48,355 nucleotides of DNA from the NCBI GenBank assembly GCA_964418695.1, contig CAYQMN010000021.1, positions 1 to 48,355 of the forward strand, written 5' to 3'. The position numbers were made by a program, and so were the translations under genes. The notes beneath the pieces are model-generated. The model was given only the letters and a program-made list of their open reading frames with translations, had not been told where the DNA came from and searched no databases. The DNA comes from Prado023 sp964418695. Its GTDB lineage: Bacteria; Actinomycetota; Actinomycetes; S36-B12; CAIYMF01. The stretch's first letter is position 1, and each line of letters begins with the position of its first letter. Below are positions 1-8,304 of this stretch, one piece after another.

Positions 1-98
1 GCCAACGGGCAGCTTCGTGGCCGTCTCCAGGCAGTTTCTCGTGACCGCCAACATCCGAGACACCTGTCGCGCTCACGTCGGGGCCGCCTGGATTCGAG

Positions 99-878
99 TT
101 GACGGCCTCTCGGTACATGGTCACCAAGGACGACCATCGCCTGTTCATCCGGGCGCAACGAGAGGCGATCCGGCGATGTCTTGCCCGGTTCGGCGTCGAA
201 GCCTCCGAACAGGGTCCGATCGACGAAGCCTCCTTGGGCGGCGCAGCTGCCGAGAGGCCCATCGGCATCACGGACGCACGGACCGTGGCGCGGTGGGGCT
301 ACCACCGGGACCCGGCCTCGGTCGAGCCGGGCACGAGGAAGGGCGATGACCGTGGATACGACCCTACGACCCGAGAACTCGAGCTGCGCCAGGGCGTCGA
401 TGCCGCCGGGCACAGCGTCGAGGCCACCGATTCCAGCGGGAACGCGCTGCCCGAGGGCGGATGCGACGCCGAGTCATGGCGGCTGGTGGCTGGTGGTCCC
501 GACTGGGACATGCTCCGAGGCGAGAGTCTCTTCAGCCAAGCCGCCGAACGCGCGGAAGCCGACCCACGCCTGGCTGCCGCCTGGCGCGCCTGGAGTCGGT
601 GCATGGCCGAGGCCGGGTACGAGTACGACACACCGTGGGAGGCCAACGATGACCCGCGGTGGTGGAGTGCCCCCAAGCCTTCGCGAGAGGAGCTGGCAAC
701 CGCGACGCAGGACATGGTCTGTCGTGACTCGACCGAGCTGCAGGCGACCTGGATGGCCTTGTTGAACGCCCGTCAGCGCGACGTGATCGATCAGGAGGGG
801 GCCAGCCTCGCCGAATGGGCCACCAGGCTCGAGCGCAACCGAGCGGCAGCGAAGGAGCTGCTGCGTGACAAGGGCTGA
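99..878 (+). CDS. Conserved-looking hypothetical protein of an ABC-export cassette, 5' end abnormal
   Basis: I do not recognise a named function. The product (259 aa from a TTG at 99; 253 aa from ATG at 117) is soluble and has four spaced cysteines in contexts RRCLARFG, GCDAESW, SRCMAEAGYEY and DMVCRDS. This resembles secreted or lipoprotein-like hypothetical proteins that I recall beside MacAB-type exporters in actinomycetes. Neither candidate start has a good Shine-Dalgarno sequence and no signal peptide is encoded. The reading frame stays open and protein-like upstream to base 45 (SETPVALTSGPPGFEL) until an in-frame TGA at 42-44, so the true N-terminus may have been lost through a frameshift or stop. 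It overlaps the next gene by 14 bp, which suggests one operon. It could be the substrate or an accessory of the exporter; that is inference. Confidence 0.6.
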   Translation: MTASRYMVTKDDHRLFIRAQREAIRRCLARFGVEASEQGPIDEASLGGAAAERPIGITDARTVARWGYHRDPASVEPGTRKGDDRGYDPTTRELELRQGVDAAGHSVEATDSSGNALPEGGCDAESWRLVAGGPDWDMLRGESLFSQAAERAEADPRLAAAWRAWSRCMAEAGYEYDTPWEANDDPRWWSAPKPSREELATATQDMVCRDSTELQATWMALLNARQRDVIDQEGASLAEWATRLERNRAAAKELLRDKG

Positions 879-2166
879 TCGTCGACTCCTCCTCGTCCTC
901 GCTGGGGTGGTCGGCATCGCTCTTCTGGGGCTATTGGGGTGGGCGCTCGCCCGGCTCACCACCCCTGAGGCCCTCCGCGCGCAGACCGAGCCGCCGTCGC
1001 CCACTGCGCTGTTCGCGCCCGTGGAGGCGATGGTGCTTGAGCAGGCCGTGGTGGGGTCGGGGATTGTGGTGCCGGGCCGGGCCTACGAGCCTGCGGTCGC
1101 GCCCGACGGTGACCTATCCGTCATGACAGCCAGGCCCCTGGGCGTGGGCGATCGCGCCAGGTTCGGAACCGCGATCGTCGAGGTGTCCGGTCGGCCAGTC
1201 ATCCTGCTGCACGGCAAGCTGCCTGCCTACCGCGACCTACAGCCAGGCGACCAAGGTCCAGACGTCCGACAGCTCCAGGAGGCGCTTGCTGACCTGGACC
1301 TGTACTCGGGCGCCCGATCAGGGCGGTACGGGCCAGCCACCTCAGCGGCCGTCGGCCGGCTCTACACGGCGCTCGGACGGGCGCCGATCGAGGTGGGGCA
1401 GGAGTCGCTGGCTGCGGCGAGGGCAGCTGTGCGCTCGGCAGTCCGTACGGAGCAGGAGGCCGCCGCTGCCCTGGGCCTGACGGCATCCGCCCCGCCTGCG
1501 GAGCGTCGCGCTGCCGCGCGTGCGCTGGGCTATGCGCGGGAGGACCTCGCGGTGGCCCGCGGCGAGCTGCGGGCCCAGCAGCAGGCGAGTGGACCGACCC
1601 TGCCTGCGGCCGAGGTCCTGTTCGTACCCACCGGTCCGGTCACCGTGCTGAGCCTGGGGGGGCAGCTGGGCGAGATCGCCAGCAGCGTCCCCATCCGAGT
1701 CGCATCAGGGCAGCCCCATGTCGAGGTGCCGCTGTCGGAGTCGGCGTCGCGTGGGGTCCGTGAAGGACAGCCAGCGCGCGTGACCCTCGCCGGCGACGCC
1801 GATCCACGGCCAGCCACCGTCACCCGGATCACGGGCACGCCCCAGCAGGAAGGGGCGGATGGCGCCAGCGCGGACCCGATGATGGCCCGGCTCCGACTCG
1901 ACGACCCGCCCGCAGCAACCTCCATCGGCAGTAGCGCCGACGTCGTGATCGTCACCGCCTCGACGGACCACACGGTGCTCACAGTGCCCGCGTCGGCGCT
2001 GCGCTACTCCGACGCGAGCGCGGTGACTGTCGTGACCCGACCAGGCAACGTCGTCAAGGTCATCGTGGGCATGGCGAGCGCAGGGCGGGTCGAGGTTCGT
2101 GCCGAGGACCTGAGCCCGGGTGACGAGGTCCGCGTCGGCGATCGGGCCGTGGGGAGTCAGCAGTGA
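865..2166 (+). CDS. Membrane-fusion protein with peptidoglycan-binding domain (MacA/HlyD-like)
   Basis: 433 aa, GTG start inside the upstream gene. Residues 8-28 form one N-terminal membrane anchor. Residues about 127-171 form a peptidoglycan-binding type 1 domain (GDQGPDVRQLQEAL ... GRYGPATSAAVGRL). Residues about 178-245 are Ala/Glu/Arg-rich and probably helical hairpin or coiled coil. The C-terminal third has the beta-barrel and membrane-proximal pattern of periplasmic adaptor proteins (VPLSESASRGVREGQPARVTL; TVPASALRY; LSPGDEVRVGDRAV). The likely role is to connect the ABC exporter encoded next to the cell wall and guide substrate outward. Its stop overlaps the ATPase start in a GTGA junction, so the two are translationally coupled. 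The family assignment is firm; the substrate is unknown. Confidence 0.85.
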   Translation: MTRADRRLLLVLAGVVGIALLGLLGWALARLTTPEALRAQTEPPSPTALFAPVEAMVLEQAVVGSGIVVPGRAYEPAVAPDGDLSVMTARPLGVGDRARFGTAIVEVSGRPVILLHGKLPAYRDLQPGDQGPDVRQLQEALADLDLYSGARSGRYGPATSAAVGRLYTALGRAPIEVGQESLAAARAAVRSAVRTEQEAAAALGLTASAPPAERRAAARALGYAREDLAVARGELRAQQQASGPTLPAAEVLFVPTGPVTVLSLGGQLGEIASSVPIRVASGQPHVEVPLSESASRGVREGQPARVTLAGDADPRPATVTRITGTPQQEGADGASADPMMARLRLDDPPAATSIGSSADVVIVTASTDHTVLTVPASALRYSDASAVTVVTRPGNVVKVIVGMASAGRVEVRAEDLSPGDEVRVGDRAVGSQQ

Positions 2167-2843
2167 CGGAGTGCGGGATCGCCTGTCTGCACGGGGTCAC
2201 GCGCTCGTTTCCGGGTGAGCCGGAAGTCGAGGCTCTGCGGGAGGTCGACCTCATCGTTCGCCCGGCTGAGTTCGTGACCATCGCCGGCCCTTCGGGAGCC
2301 GGCAAATCGACGCTGGTGAACCTCCTCGGCCTGTTGGACACGCCCAGCTCGGGCATCGTGCACACGCAGGGCCTGCCCGTGTCAGGACTGACTGACCGTG
2401 AGCGCGCCGCGATCCGCGGGGCACTCATCGGCTTCGTGTTCCAGGCCTTCCATCTGATGGGTGGGCGAAGCCTGATCGCCAACGTCGCCCTCGCCGGCGC
2501 CTATCACGGCGTCCCCCGCAGGACTCGGTTGAAGCGAGCCGAACGGGCACTCGAACAGGTCGGACTCGGGCATCGCCTCCAGGCACAGGGATGGACGCTC
2601 TCCGGCGGAGAGCGTCAGCGCGCCGCCCTCGCGCGGGCCCTCGCCGCGGAGCCGGCGATCCTCCTCTGCGACGAGCCCACCGGCAACCTGGACCCCGGCG
2701 CCGCCGCGCAGGTCATCGGGCTGCTCCGGGAGACCTCCCGGAAGGGCATAGCCGTCGTCGTGATCACGCACGATCTCGGCCTGGCCGCTCTGGGCGATCG
2801 GCGCATCAGGCTCGTCGACGGCCAGCTGCAGGAGCAGCGATGA
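2163..2843 (+). CDS. ABC transporter ATP-binding protein, MacB/LolD type
   Basis: 226 aa with every nucleotide-binding motif: Walker A GPSGAGKST at residues 42-50, Q-loop FVFQAF near 91-96, signature LSGGERQR at 146-153, Walker B ILLCDEPT at 166-173, and H-loop histidine in VITHDL near 203. Length and motif style match ATPases of the MacB/LolD/FtsE class, which drive mechanotransmission rather than classical transport. The GTG start lies in a 4-bp overlap with the adaptor gene, and the stop overlaps the permease start (ATGA). The three genes therefore form a tightly coupled unit whose ATPase would power the FtsX-like permease. Confidence 0.93.
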   Translation: MTECGIACLHGVTRSFPGEPEVEALREVDLIVRPAEFVTIAGPSGAGKSTLVNLLGLLDTPSSGIVHTQGLPVSGLTDRERAAIRGALIGFVFQAFHLMGGRSLIANVALAGAYHGVPRRTRLKRAERALEQVGLGHRLQAQGWTLSGGERQRAALARALAAEPAILLCDEPTGNLDPGAAAQVIGLLRETSRKGIAVVVITHDLGLAALGDRRIRLVDGQLQEQR

Positions 2844-4036
2844 CGCTCCCCTCGACCGGGCTGGCATTGTCCGAGGGAGCTGCAGCGCTGCGGGAGCGAC
2901 CGATGCGCGTCTTCCTCGGCCTGCTCGGCCCGATGCTTGCCGCCGCGACGCTCCTGGCCGTCGCGGGAAGCTCCGCATCGGCGAGCGCCGGCGTCGATCA
3001 GCACCTCCGCGAGCTGAGCGGAGCGGAGGTGACGACACAGCCGACCGAGGGCGGGGCGCCCCTCGACCTGGACTGGCGCATCGACAGCGCGGTCGAGCGG
3101 ATCGATGGCGTCCAGGCCAGCGCAGTCACCTGGATGATCCCGCACGAGTGGCTGACCTCGCTGGCAGCCACTCCCCGGCAGGACCGCGCACGGCGCAGCG
3201 ACCTGGAGCTGCGCGCCGCCTCGCCGCACCCTGCCCGAGTCGCCGGGACGCAGGTGACTGGGCGGTTCATCACTGAGCACGACGAACGCACGGGCTCGCG
3301 CGTGGCGGTCGTGGGGGTGGCAGCCCTTCGCTCCTTGGCGATCCCCGACTTCGACGCCCTCGACCGGGCTCTGCTCATCGACGGAACACCCTTCGCCGTA
3401 ATAGGCGTCGTCACGGACGTTGCGACCCATGCGGAGTCTCTGAGCTCCGTGCTGATCCCCACCACGACCGCCCGCGAGCTGTGGGGCGCTCCACCAGTCG
3501 AGAGCGGGGCTGCCATCCTCACCCGCGTCCGTCCCGGGGCCGGCGAGGCGGTCGCCGATCAAGCCCCGGTCGCCATCTCACCTACGCATCCGGAGGGCCT
3601 GGTCGCGCTGCCACCCCTCGAACCGGCTTCGCTGCGCAGGTCGTTGCTCGGCGACCTCAGCGTCCTCGGCCGCGCGCTCACGTCCCTGGCCGTGGCCGTG
3701 GGCACCGCGACGATCATCGTGAGCACGCTGTCGGGGCTGCGAGACCGACGATCAGAGATAGCGCTGCGTCGTGCGATCGGAGCCAGGCGAGCGGATGTCG
3801 CCGCACAGGTGGCCTCGGAGTCGATCGTGATGGGCGTGGTCGGCGGGGCGGTGGGGATCGCGCTGGGCATCGTGGCCACTGCCGCCCTTGCCGCGGCGCG
3901 CGGCTGGCCAGCGGTCCTGGAGCCCCGGGCAGTGCTGCTCGCGGTGGCGATCTCCCTCGGGCTAGGGGCCGTCACTGGGGCGCTCGCAGCCGTGACGGCC
4001 GCGCGCGTCGACCCCGCCCAGGCGATCCGGAGCTGA
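2840..4036 (+). CDS. ABC transporter permease, MacB/FtsX-like
   Basis: 398 aa; the ATG at 2840 overlaps the ATPase stop (ATGA), which fixes the start. One membrane helix lies near residues 23-43, followed by a roughly 220-residue extracytoplasmic MacB-type domain, then an FtsX domain with three C-terminal helices. Diagnostic FtsX/MacB sequence is RRSEIALRRAIGARRADV after the second helix and the terminal ARVDPAQAIRS. With the adaptor and ATPase it completes a tripartite-like exporter adapted to a Gram-positive envelope. Such systems export peptides, lipoproteins or drugs, or act on the cell wall; the substrate cannot be read from sequence. Confidence 0.9.
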   Translation: MTLPSTGLALSEGAAALRERPMRVFLGLLGPMLAAATLLAVAGSSASASAGVDQHLRELSGAEVTTQPTEGGAPLDLDWRIDSAVERIDGVQASAVTWMIPHEWLTSLAATPRQDRARRSDLELRAASPHPARVAGTQVTGRFITEHDERTGSRVAVVGVAALRSLAIPDFDALDRALLIDGTPFAVIGVVTDVATHAESLSSVLIPTTTARELWGAPPVESGAAILTRVRPGAGEAVADQAPVAISPTHPEGLVALPPLEPASLRRSLLGDLSVLGRALTSLAVAVGTATIIVSTLSGLRDRRSEIALRRAIGARRADVAAQVASESIVMGVVGGAVGIALGIVATAALAAARGWPAVLEPRAVLLAVAISLGLGAVTGALAAVTAARVDPAQAIRS

Positions 4037-4083
4037 GCCGTCGGTCCGAGCGAGCCGTCAGCGCCCGCCCACAGACACGACAG

Positions 4084-4113
4084 GGGCCGCACCGGAGGAT
4101 CCCGGTGCGGCCC
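4084..4113. terminator. Bidirectional hairpin between export cassette and rplO
   Basis: A perfect 12-bp stem (GGGCCGCACCGG at 4084-4095 with its complement at 4102-4113) encloses a 6-nt loop. It lies between the convergent permease gene and rplO. It lacks a T-tract, as is common in actinobacteria, and probably terminates both transcripts. Confidence 0.8.
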
Positions 4114-4131
4114 TGGTCGTTCGTGAATGCC

Positions 4132-4575
4132 TCAGGCGGTGGTGATCGTCCCGCCCGCGGCCTCGATCTTGGCCTTCGCGGACTCCGAGGCGGCGTCGAC
4201 GGTCACCGTCAGCGCCACGGCCAGGTCGCCGGTGCCCAGCACCTTGACCAGCTCGCCCTTGCGCACCGCGCCCTTGGCGACCAGGTCCGCCACGGTCACC
4301 TCGCCGCCCTGCGGGTACAGCGACGCCAGCGTGGCGACGTTGACCACCTGGAAGGTGACCCGGTTCGGGCTCTTGAAGCCCTTGAGCTTGGGCAGCCGCA
4401 TGTGCAGCGGCATCTGCCCGCCCTCGAAGCTGGCCGGGACCTGGTAGCGGGCCTTGGTGCCCTTGGTGCCGCGGCCCGCGGTCTTGCCACGCTTGCCGCC
4501 CTCGCCACGGCCGACGCGGACCTTGTCGGTCTTGGCGCCGGGGGCGGGACGCAGGTGGTGAACCTTGAGCGTCAT
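4132..4575 (-). CDS. rplO: 50S ribosomal protein L15
   Basis: 147 aa, normal length. It has the L15 basic Gly-rich N-terminus (VGRGEGGKRGKTAGRGTKG), the FEGGQMPLHMRLPKLKGF motif, and a C-terminal L18e-like domain. L15 binds 23S rRNA late in 50S assembly. Its ATG overlaps the rpmD stop by 4 bp. In most bacteria secY follows directly in this operon. Here a hairpin and the oppositely oriented export cassette follow, so rplO is the last gene of the transcript. Confidence 0.98.
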   Translation of the reverse strand: MTLKVHHLRPAPGAKTDKVRVGRGEGGKRGKTAGRGTKGTKARYQVPASFEGGQMPLHMRLPKLKGFKSPNRVTFQVVNVATLASLYPQGGEVTVADLVAKGAVRKGELVKVLGTGDLAVALTVTVDAASESAKAKIEAAGGTITTA

Positions 4576-4763
4576 GACTGGTCAACCTCCTCGACGGTCA
4601 CCAGGTGCGGCACCGCCTTGGCCATCCCGAGGATCTCGGGACGGTTCTCCTTGAGCACTACGTCGTGGATCCGCTTGAGGCCCAGCGAGCGGACGCTGTC
4701 CTTCTGCACCTGGGTGCAGCCGACCAGTCCGCGGACCTGCGTGATCTTGAGCTGCGTCGCCAT
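4572..4763 (-). CDS. rpmD: 50S ribosomal protein L30
   Basis: 63 aa, bacterial short form of L30 (LKITQVRGLVGCTQVQKDSVRSLGL). The ATG at 4763 is fixed by a TGATG junction with rpsE, and the stop overlaps rplO by 4 bp. Part of the spc operon and translationally coupled on both sides. Confidence 0.97.
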   Translation of the reverse strand: MATQLKITQVRGLVGCTQVQKDSVRSLGLKRIHDVVLKENRPEILGMAKAVPHLVTVEEVDQS

Positions 4764-5392
4764 CAGGCCACCACCTCGGCGGCCGCGGCCCGACCGGCCT
4801 GCTGGGCACGGATCAGAGCAGCCGGGGCGACGTCCTCCAGCGGGAGGCCACGACGGGCGGCGACCGCCTCCGGGCTCTCCAGCCCCTTGAGCGCGGCCAC
4901 CGTGGCGTGCACGATGTTGATCGCGTTGTCCGAGCCGAGCGACTTGCTCAGCACGTCGTGGACCCCGGCGCACTCCAGCACCGCGCGCACCGGACCACCG
5001 GCGATCACGCCGGTACCGGGCGAGGCCGGGCGCAGCAGCACCACGCCGGCCGAGTCCTCGCCGGTCACCGGATGCGGGATGGTGCCCTGGATCCGCGGCA
5101 CGGCGAAGAAGTGCTTCTTGGCCTCCTCGACGCCCTTGGCGATCGCCGCGGGCACCTCCTTGGCCTTGCCGTAGCCGACTCCGACGTTGCCGTCCCCGTC
5201 GCCCACCACGACCAGCGCGGTGAAGCTGAACCGGCGGCCGCCCTTGACGACCTTGGCGACACGGTTGATCGCCACGACCCGCTCGACGAACGCCGACCTC
5301 TCCTCGTTGCGGCCCCGGTCGTCCCGGCGGCCGCGACGATCCGACGAACCGCCCTCACCGGGGCCGCCCGTACGGCGCTGAACTCCAGCCAT
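4763..5392 (-). CDS. rpsE: 30S ribosomal protein S5
   Basis: 209 aa. The N-terminal 35-40 residues are a charged, low-complexity extension (Arg/Gly/Asp) absent from E. coli S5 and typical of actinobacteria. The double-stranded RNA-binding domain begins at FVERVVAINRVAKVVKGGRRFSF, and the C-terminal ribosomal-fold domain contains GTGVIAGGPVRAVLECAGV. S5 sits at the mRNA entrance and contributes to decoding accuracy and helicase activity. It lies 18 bp after rplR and overlaps rpmD by 1 bp. Confidence 0.98.
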   Translation of the reverse strand: MAGVQRRTGGPGEGGSSDRRGRRDDRGRNEERSAFVERVVAINRVAKVVKGGRRFSFTALVVVGDGDGNVGVGYGKAKEVPAAIAKGVEEAKKHFFAVPRIQGTIPHPVTGEDSAGVVLLRPASPGTGVIAGGPVRAVLECAGVHDVLSKSLGSDNAINIVHATVAALKGLESPEAVAARRGLPLEDVAPAALIRAQQAGRAAAAEVVA

Positions 5393-5410
5393 CAGTCAGT
5401 CCTCTTTCGT

Positions 5411-5791
5411 CTACAGGGCCAGGCCCGCGTCGCGGGCGCCATCGGCCAGGGCCGCGACGCGACCGTGGTACTTGTTGCCGCCGCGGTCGAACACGACCGT
5501 GTCGATGCCGGCCGCCTTGGCGCGCTGGGCCACGACCTCGCCGACCCGACGGGCCTTCGCGGTCTTGTCACCCTCGGTCGCCCGCACGTCGGCCTCCATG
5601 GTGGAGGCCCAGGCCAGCGTGTGACCGCTGGTGTCGTCGACCACCTGCACGAACAGGTGCCGCGCGGAGCGGTTGACGACCATGCGCGGACGCACCGGCG
5701 TGCCGGAGACCTTCTTGCGCACCCGCAGATGGCGACGAGAGCGCCCCACCCGCGTCCGGCTCCCCGAGCCGAGCTTGGTTGCCACAGCCAT
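5411..5791 (-). CDS. rplR: 50S ribosomal protein L18
   Basis: 126 aa with the L18 features RRHLRVRKKVSGTPVRPRM and a C-terminal NKYHGRVAALADGAR. L18 binds 5S rRNA and, with L5 and L25, docks it in the central protuberance. It lies 3 bp after rplF in the spc operon. Confidence 0.98.
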   Translation of the reverse strand: MAVATKLGSGSRTRVGRSRRHLRVRKKVSGTPVRPRMVVNRSARHLFVQVVDDTSGHTLAWASTMEADVRATEGDKTAKARRVGEVVAQRAKAAGIDTVVFDRGGNKYHGRVAALADGARDAGLAL

Positions 5792-5794
5792 GGC

Positions 5795-6334
5795 CTACCG
5801 ACCTGCCTTTCCGGCCTTGCGGCGAATGACTTCGCCCTCGTACCGCACGCCCTTGCCCTTGTACGGGTCTGGCTTGCGCAGCTTGCGCAGGTTCGCGGCC
5901 ACCTGGCCGACCTGCTGCTTGTCGATCCCCGAGACCGAGAACTTGGTGGGGGTCTCGACAGCGAAGGTGATGCCGTCGGGCGCCGGGATCAGCACCGGGT
6001 GGCTGAAGCCCAGGGCGAACTCGAGGTCCTTGCCCTTGGCGACCACGCGGTAGCCGGTGCCGACGATCTCCAGCTTCTTGGTGTAGCCCTGCGTCACCCC
6101 GGTGACCATGTTGGCCACCAGCGTGCGGGTCAGGCCGTGCAGCGAGCGCGAGTCGCGCTCGTCGTCGGGCCGGCTCACCGTCAGCGAGCCGTCCTCGGCC
6201 TTGGCCACCGTGATCGGGGCCGCCACCTCGTGGGACAGCGTTCCCTTGGGACCCTTGACCGTCACGTCCGTGCCGTCGATGGTGACATCGACGCCGGCCG
6301 GGACGGTGATGGGCAGTCGTCCGATGCGTGACAT
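5795..6334 (-). CDS. rplF: 50S ribosomal protein L6
   Basis: 179 aa, normal length, with two L6 domains. It begins MSRIGRLPITVPAGVDVTI and carries the signature PDPYKGKGVRYEGEVIRRK near the C-terminus. L6 lies near the factor-binding site and helps 50S maturation. It follows rpsH by 12 bp. Confidence 0.98.
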   Translation of the reverse strand: MSRIGRLPITVPAGVDVTIDGTDVTVKGPKGTLSHEVAAPITVAKAEDGSLTVSRPDDERDSRSLHGLTRTLVANMVTGVTQGYTKKLEIVGTGYRVVAKGKDLEFALGFSHPVLIPAPDGITFAVETPTKFSVSGIDKQQVGQVAANLRKLRKPDPYKGKGVRYEGEVIRRKAGKAGR

Positions 6335-6346
6335 CGCGAGCCTCCC

Positions 6347-6745
6347 TTACCAGACGTAGGCGAGGACTTCCCCGCCGACGCCCTTGGCCTGGGCCTGCCG
6401 ATCAGTCAGCAGGCCGGTGGAGGTGGAGATGATCGCGATGCCCAGGCCGCCCAGCACGCGGGGCATGGCCGTGCTCTTCGCGTAGACCCGCAGACCGGGC
6501 TTGCTCACGCGGCGCAGGCCGGCGATCGAGCGCTCCCGGTTGGGGCCGTACTTCAGGGTCACCACGAGGGTCTGGCCGACGGGGGCGTCGGTCAGCTCGA
6601 AGTCGGAGACGTAGCCCTGCGCCTTGAGGATCTCGGCAATGCCGACCTTGATCTTCGAGGCCGGCATCGAGACCGACTCGTGGTACGCGGTGTTCCCGTT
6701 GCGGATGCGCGTGAGCATGTCCGCAATGGGGTCTGTCATCGTCAT
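6347..6745 (-). CDS. rpsH: 30S ribosomal protein S8
   Basis: 132 aa, with TDPIADMLTRIRNGN at the N-terminus and the C-terminal signature STSTGLLTDRQAQAKGVGGEVLAYVW. S8 is a primary 16S rRNA binder and in E. coli represses the spc operon; such repression here would be inference. The ATG at 6745 sits 10 nt after an AAAGG; a second ATG two codons later is possible. An 87-bp gap separates it from rpsZ. Confidence 0.98.
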   Translation of the reverse strand: MTMTDPIADMLTRIRNGNTAYHESVSMPASKIKVGIAEILKAQGYVSDFELTDAPVGQTLVVTLKYGPNRERSIAGLRRVSKPGLRVYAKSTAMPRVLGGLGIAIISTSTGLLTDRQAQAKGVGGEVLAYVW

Positions 6746-6832
6746 GGCCGTCTGGCCTTTCTCGCCGTGGTATCCCTGCTCACCCGGGGGGTGTGCCGGA
6801 CCTGCGGCGTCTGGTTCGGTGGTGGGGGCTTG

Positions 6833-7018
6833 CTACCAGCTGGACTTGGTCACGCCGGGGAGCTCCCCGCGGTGGGCCATCTCGCGCAGGCACACGCGGC
6901 AGAGGCCGAACTTGCGGTACACCGAGTGCGGACGCCCGCACCGGTTGCACCGGGTGTAGGCGCGCACGCCGAACTTCGGCTTGCGGTTCGCCTTGTTGAT
7001 CAGCGCCTTCTTGGCCAC
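6833..7018 (-). CDS. rpsZ: 30S ribosomal protein S14, zinc-binding type Z
   Basis: 61 aa, the short C+ form of S14. Zinc ligands Cys24, Cys27, Cys40 and Cys43 appear as CNRC and CRVC. Many actinobacteria also carry a zinc-free paralogue repressed by Zur; none lies in this window. It is 1 bp after rplE in the spc operon. Confidence 0.97.
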   Translation of the reverse strand: MAKKALINKANRKPKFGVRAYTRCNRCGRPHSVYRKFGLCRVCLREMAHRGELPGVTKSSW

Positions 7019-7019
7019 G

Positions 7020-7580
7020 TCACTTCTCCTTGTAGGGGAAGCCGAGCGCCTTGAGCAGGGCTCGTCCCTCGTCGTCGGTCTTGGCGGTGGTGACCACCGT
7101 GATGTCCATCCCGCGGACCCGGTCGATGCTGTCCTGGTCGATCTCGTGGAACATCGACTGCTCGTTCAGCCCGAAGGTGTAGTTCCCGTTGCCGTCGAAC
7201 TGACCGGGGTTCAGCCCGCGGAAGTCGCGGATGCGGGGCAGCGCGATCGACAGCAGCCGGTCGAGGAACTCCCACATGCGGTCCCCGCGCAGGGTGGTGT
7301 GGGCGCCGATCGGCATGCCCTCGCGCAGCTTGAACTGCGCGATGGACTTGCGGGCCCGGGTCACCTGCGGCTTCTGGCCGGTGATCAGGGTCAGGTCGCG
7401 GATGGCGCCTTCGATCAGCTTGGAGTCCCGAGCCGCCTCGCCGACGCCCATGTTCACCACGATCTTGACCAGGCCGGGGACCTGCATCACGTTGCCGTAG
7501 CCGAACTCCTCGCGCAGCGAGGGCACGATCTCCTCGCGGTACCGGGCCTTCAGACGCGGGGCCGTAGTGGCGGTGCTCAT
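7020..7580 (-). CDS. rplE: 50S ribosomal protein L5
   Basis: 186 aa. The signature is VPGLVKIVVNMGVGEAARDSK near residue 40, followed by GQKPQVTRARKSIAQFKLREG. L5 binds 5S rRNA and contacts the P-site tRNA and S13. The ATG overlaps the rplX stop by 1 bp (TGATG). Confidence 0.98.
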   Translation of the reverse strand: MSTATTAPRLKARYREEIVPSLREEFGYGNVMQVPGLVKIVVNMGVGEAARDSKLIEGAIRDLTLITGQKPQVTRARKSIAQFKLREGMPIGAHTTLRGDRMWEFLDRLLSIALPRIRDFRGLNPGQFDGNGNYTFGLNEQSMFHEIDQDSIDRVRGMDITVVTTAKTDDEGRALLKALGFPYKEK

Positions 7581-7936
7581 CAGATGTCCTCACCGGATCG
7601 CTTGGCGACCCGCACGTTGCGCTGGATCTCGTAGGTCGTGCCGTCCGGGCGCGAGCGCTGCGCGGTCTCCTTGCGGAACCCGACCCGAGTGGCCTTCTTC
7701 GTGCCCGGATCGACGACCATCACGTTGGAGATGTGGATCGGCGCCTCCTGGGTGACGATCCCGCCCTCCTTGCCGCCGCGGGCGGTCTGGCCGACCTTGG
7801 TGTGCCGCTTGACGCGGTTGACCCCCTCGACCAGAACCTTGTCCCGGTCGGGGTAGACGACCAGGACGGTGCCGGTCAGGCCCTTGTCCTTGCCCGAGAT
7901 CACCTGGACGGTGTCTCCCTTGCGGATCTTGGCCAT
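7580..7936 (-). CDS. rplX: 50S ribosomal protein L24
   Basis: 118 aa from ATG 7936 (MAKIRKGDTVQVISGKDKG, a KOW motif). A GTG one codon earlier is also in frame, but the ATG lies in a TGATG overlap with rplN and is correctly spaced after GGAGG, so I chose it. L24 is an early 23S assembly initiator. Confidence 0.97.
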   Translation of the reverse strand: MAKIRKGDTVQVISGKDKGLTGTVLVVYPDRDKVLVEGVNRVKRHTKVGQTARGGKEGGIVTQEAPIHISNVMVVDPGTKKATRVGFRKETAQRSRPDGTTYEIQRNVRVAKRSGEDI

Positions 7937-8304
7937 CACAGCACCTCCGGGGCCAGCGAGATGATCTTCATGTACTTCTTCTCGCGCAGCTCGCGGCCGA
8001 CCGGGCCGAAGATGCGGGTGCCGCGCGGCTCGCCGTCACCCTTGAGGATGACCGCGGCGTTCTCGTCGAAGCGGATGTAGGAGCCATCCGCACGCCGGCG
8101 CTCCTTGGTGGTCCGCACGACGACGGCCTTGACGACCTCGCCCTTCTTGACGTTGCCACCGGGGATGGCGTCCTTGACCGTGGCCACGATGACATCACCG
8201 ATGCCGGCGTAGCGCCGACCGGAGCCACCGAGCACGCGGATGCACAGAAGCTCCTTGGCACCCGTGTTGTCGGCGACACGCAGTCGCGACTCCTGCTGAA
8301 TCAC
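7936..8304 (-). CDS. rplN: 50S ribosomal protein L14
   Basis: 122 aa, normal length, beginning IQQESRLRVADNTGAKELLCIRV, with conserved GEPRGTRIFGPVGRELR. L14 contacts 16S rRNA in the intersubunit bridge and binds the silencing factor RsfS. It is first of the spc block after an 87-bp gap from rpsQ. That gap contains a short CTCGCG/CGCGAG hairpin that may mark partial separation from the S10 transcript. Confidence 0.98.
   Translation of the reverse strand: MIQQESRLRVADNTGAKELLCIRVLGGSGRRYAGIGDVIVATVKDAIPGGNVKKGEVVKAVVVRTTKERRRADGSYIRFDENAAVILKGDGEPRGTRIFGPVGRELREKKYMKIISLAPEVL

Noticed and set aside
16..349. A 110-codon plus-strand frame at the window start
   Set aside because: It conflicts with the four-Cys hypothetical gene, has no motifs and is Arg/His-rich shadow sequence.
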